This document shows, piece after piece, positions 62,990 through 64,000 of a stretch of 64,000 nt of DNA. The position numbers and the translations under genes are program-made. The number at the start of each line of letters is the position of its first letter. Within the stretch, counting starts at the first letter, position 1. The stretch covers positions 124,001-188,000 of the forward strand of contig RXJH01000010.1 in NCBI GenBank assembly GCA_003987725.1, in the 5' to 3' direction. The notes beneath the pieces are model-generated. The model was not told where the DNA came from. It did not search any database and saw nothing but the letters and a program-made list of their open reading frames with translations. Source of the DNA: Hyphomicrobium sp. (GTDB lineage: Bacteria; Pseudomonadota; Alphaproteobacteria; Rhizobiales; Hyphomicrobiaceae).

Positions 62990-63020
62990 GGGCCTTCCGC
63001 CGTCGATAAGCGGAAGGCCC
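62990..63020 (+). terminator. mRNA-stabilising or attenuating hairpin after the solute-binding gene
   Basis: GGGCCTTCCGC at 62990-63000 pairs perfectly with 63010-63020 around CGTCGATAA, with no T-run after it. Such a structure lets the binding protein be made in excess over the downstream transporter subunits. The ATPase gene starts 53 bases later. Confidence 0.7.
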
Positions 63021-63072
63021 AAAACATTTCTCATCAGCTTCCGATAAAGTTGGAACTCCACCGTTGACCGCA

Positions 63073-64000
63073 ATGTCAAAGCCCATCCTGCAATTGAAGA
63101 ACGTCCGCAAAGCGTTCGGCACCCTCGCCGCCGTCGATGACGTCAATCTCTCCATCGGCGAAGGTGAATTCTTCACGATCGTCGGCCCCTCCGGGAGCGG
63201 CAAGACCACCTTGATCCGCATGCTCGCGGGAATGGAGAAGCCGACATCGGGCGACATTCTGCTCCACGACAAGCGCATCAACGACACCCCGGCCAACGAG
63301 AGGCCGACGTGCATGGTGTTCCAATCGCTCGCTCTCTTCCCTCACCGGACGGTCGGGCAAAACATCGAGTTTGCGCTGAAGATCCGAAACGTCGATCCGG
63401 CCGTTCGCGAGAAACGCGCGCGCGAACTGATGCAGCAGCTGCATCTTCCTGCCGACTACTATTCCAAGAACGTCACGCTATGCTCGGGCGGCGAACGCCA
63501 GCGTGTGGCGCTTGCCCGGGCGCTCGCCTTCGACCCGCAGATCCTGTTCTTCGACGAGCCGTTATCCGCGATCGACTACAAGCTTCGCAAGACGCTTGAA
63601 AAGGAACTCAAGGACATTCACCGCGAAACCGGCAAGACGTTCGTCTACATCACGCACAGCCTCGAAGAAGCGATGGTGATGAGCGATCGGATCGGAGTCA
63701 TGCGCCGCGGCAAACTCATTCAAGTCGGCTCGCCCAACGAAATCTATTCGACGCCGCGTTCGCGCTTCGTCTCCGAGTTCATGGGTGACGTCAACGTCAT
63801 TCCCGTCGAGGCGAACGGCGCGGGCTCCGTGCGTTCGCAGTCGCTCGGCGCTAGCTTCAAGGTTCTTGCAAATTCCGTCGAAGCCAAAGCGCAATGCCTT
63901 GTCGTTCGTCCGGAGTTCCTGCGTTTCCTCGACACTCCGGCCGATGCGCAGAATAGCCTCAGGGGAATACTCTATAACGAATACGCGCTCGGTTCGCGCA
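63073..64000 (+). CDS. ABC importer ATP-binding protein, PotA-like (3' end beyond window)
   Basis: The first 309 codons are present and the gene is cut by the window edge. Walker A GPSGSGKTT is at 38-46, Walker B ILFFDEP at 157-163, and the switch His is in YITHS. The signature reads CSGGERQ in place of LSGGQRQ, and DEPLSALD is DEPLSAID. The C-terminal part is a TOBE-type regulatory domain (FMGDVNVIPVEANG). It powers import with the solute-binding protein upstream; two permease genes are expected just outside the window. The start is ATG at 63073. Confidence 0.93.
   Translation, partial: MSKPILQLKNVRKAFGTLAAVDDVNLSIGEGEFFTIVGPSGSGKTTLIRMLAGMEKPTSGDILLHDKRINDTPANERPTCMVFQSLALFPHRTVGQNIEFALKIRNVDPAVREKRARELMQQLHLPADYYSKNVTLCSGGERQRVALARALAFDPQILFFDEPLSAIDYKLRKTLEKELKDIHRETGKTFVYITHSLEEAMVMSDRIGVMRRGKLIQVGSPNEIYSTPRSRFVSEFMGDVNVIPVEANGAGSVRSQSLGASFKVLANSVEAKAQCLVVRPEFLRFLDTPADAQNSLRGILYNEYALGSR

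Noticed and set aside
1-64000. CRISPR arrays, insertion sequences, prophage, rRNA and tRNA genes
   Set aside because: I found no regularly spaced repeats, transposase or phage genes, and no tRNA- or rRNA-like sequence by reading; a tRNA scan could not be run.

Overview
The window looks like chromosome of a methylotrophic alphaproteobacterium of the Hyphomicrobiales (a Hyphomicrobium-like organism). The reasons are a full hopanoid locus, a PQQ dehydrogenase with its own c-type cytochrome, hopanoid-linked MlaA/MlaC-type lipid transport genes, many GTG/TTG starts, and high-GC coding sequence broken by AT-richer gene-free stretches. The taxonomic placement is inferred from gene content; no rRNA or tRNA gene was found.

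Layout. 0.6-2.7 kb: an unknown membrane-anchored protein and a flavin-dependent luciferase-like monooxygenase. 2.9-6.9 kb: a TetR repressor divergent from an aromatic-acid type efflux operon (FUSC, DUF1656, HlyD). 7.0-8.4 kb: a Tat-exported dienelactone hydrolase and a small conserved protein. 8.6-12.0 kb: a heme-type TonB-dependent receptor and a TonB protein. 12.5-15.9 kb: a two-gene c-di-GMP-controlled beta-glucan synthase (HlyD-like plus GT2 with PilZ). 16.3-18.6 kb: three small membrane proteins plus an APC permease. 18.6-20.5 kb: two unknown genes and an exported ankyrin protein. 20.5-23.0 kb: a diheme cytochrome and a PQQ alcohol dehydrogenase carrying the extra Asp that marks lanthanide enzymes. 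23.2-25.9 kb: a histidine-phosphatase-like gene without its catalytic His, a cobalamin riboswitch, cbtB-cbtA and a DUF1289 gene. 26-27.3 kb: small exported proteins, two of them Cys-rich paralogues.

27.3-48.3 kb is a hopanoid and isoprenoid island: dxs, hpnM, mlaA, hpnI, hpnJ, hpnN, ispH, hpnH, hpnG, shc (hpnF), hpnE, hpnD, hpnC, hpnB, hpnA, and a soluble PQQ-sugar-dehydrogenase-like gene upstream of hpnA. Together these cover the entry and exit steps of the MEP pathway, squalene synthesis, cyclisation, side-chain addition, head-group decoration and transport. hpnK is absent.

48.4-54.7 kb: a TetR repressor, a palindromic operator over a promoter, an RND pump (adaptor and permease) and an SDR reductase. 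54.8-56.5 kb: an ABC-2 exporter. 56.5-64.0 kb: a catabolic cluster with a class III aminotransferase or lyase, a coenzyme-B12 diol-dehydratase-type enzyme (fused large and medium subunits plus a small subunit), a cysteine hydrolase, a Tat-exported solute-binding protein and the start of a PotA-like ATPase. The dehydratase keeps all the catalytic residues I could check, but the two pocket positions I remember as controlling diol specificity are changed to Asp and Ala. With polyamine-type uptake and an aminotransferase nearby, this points to an amine-bearing diol or amino alcohol as substrate. It is the best candidate here for an undescribed pathway.
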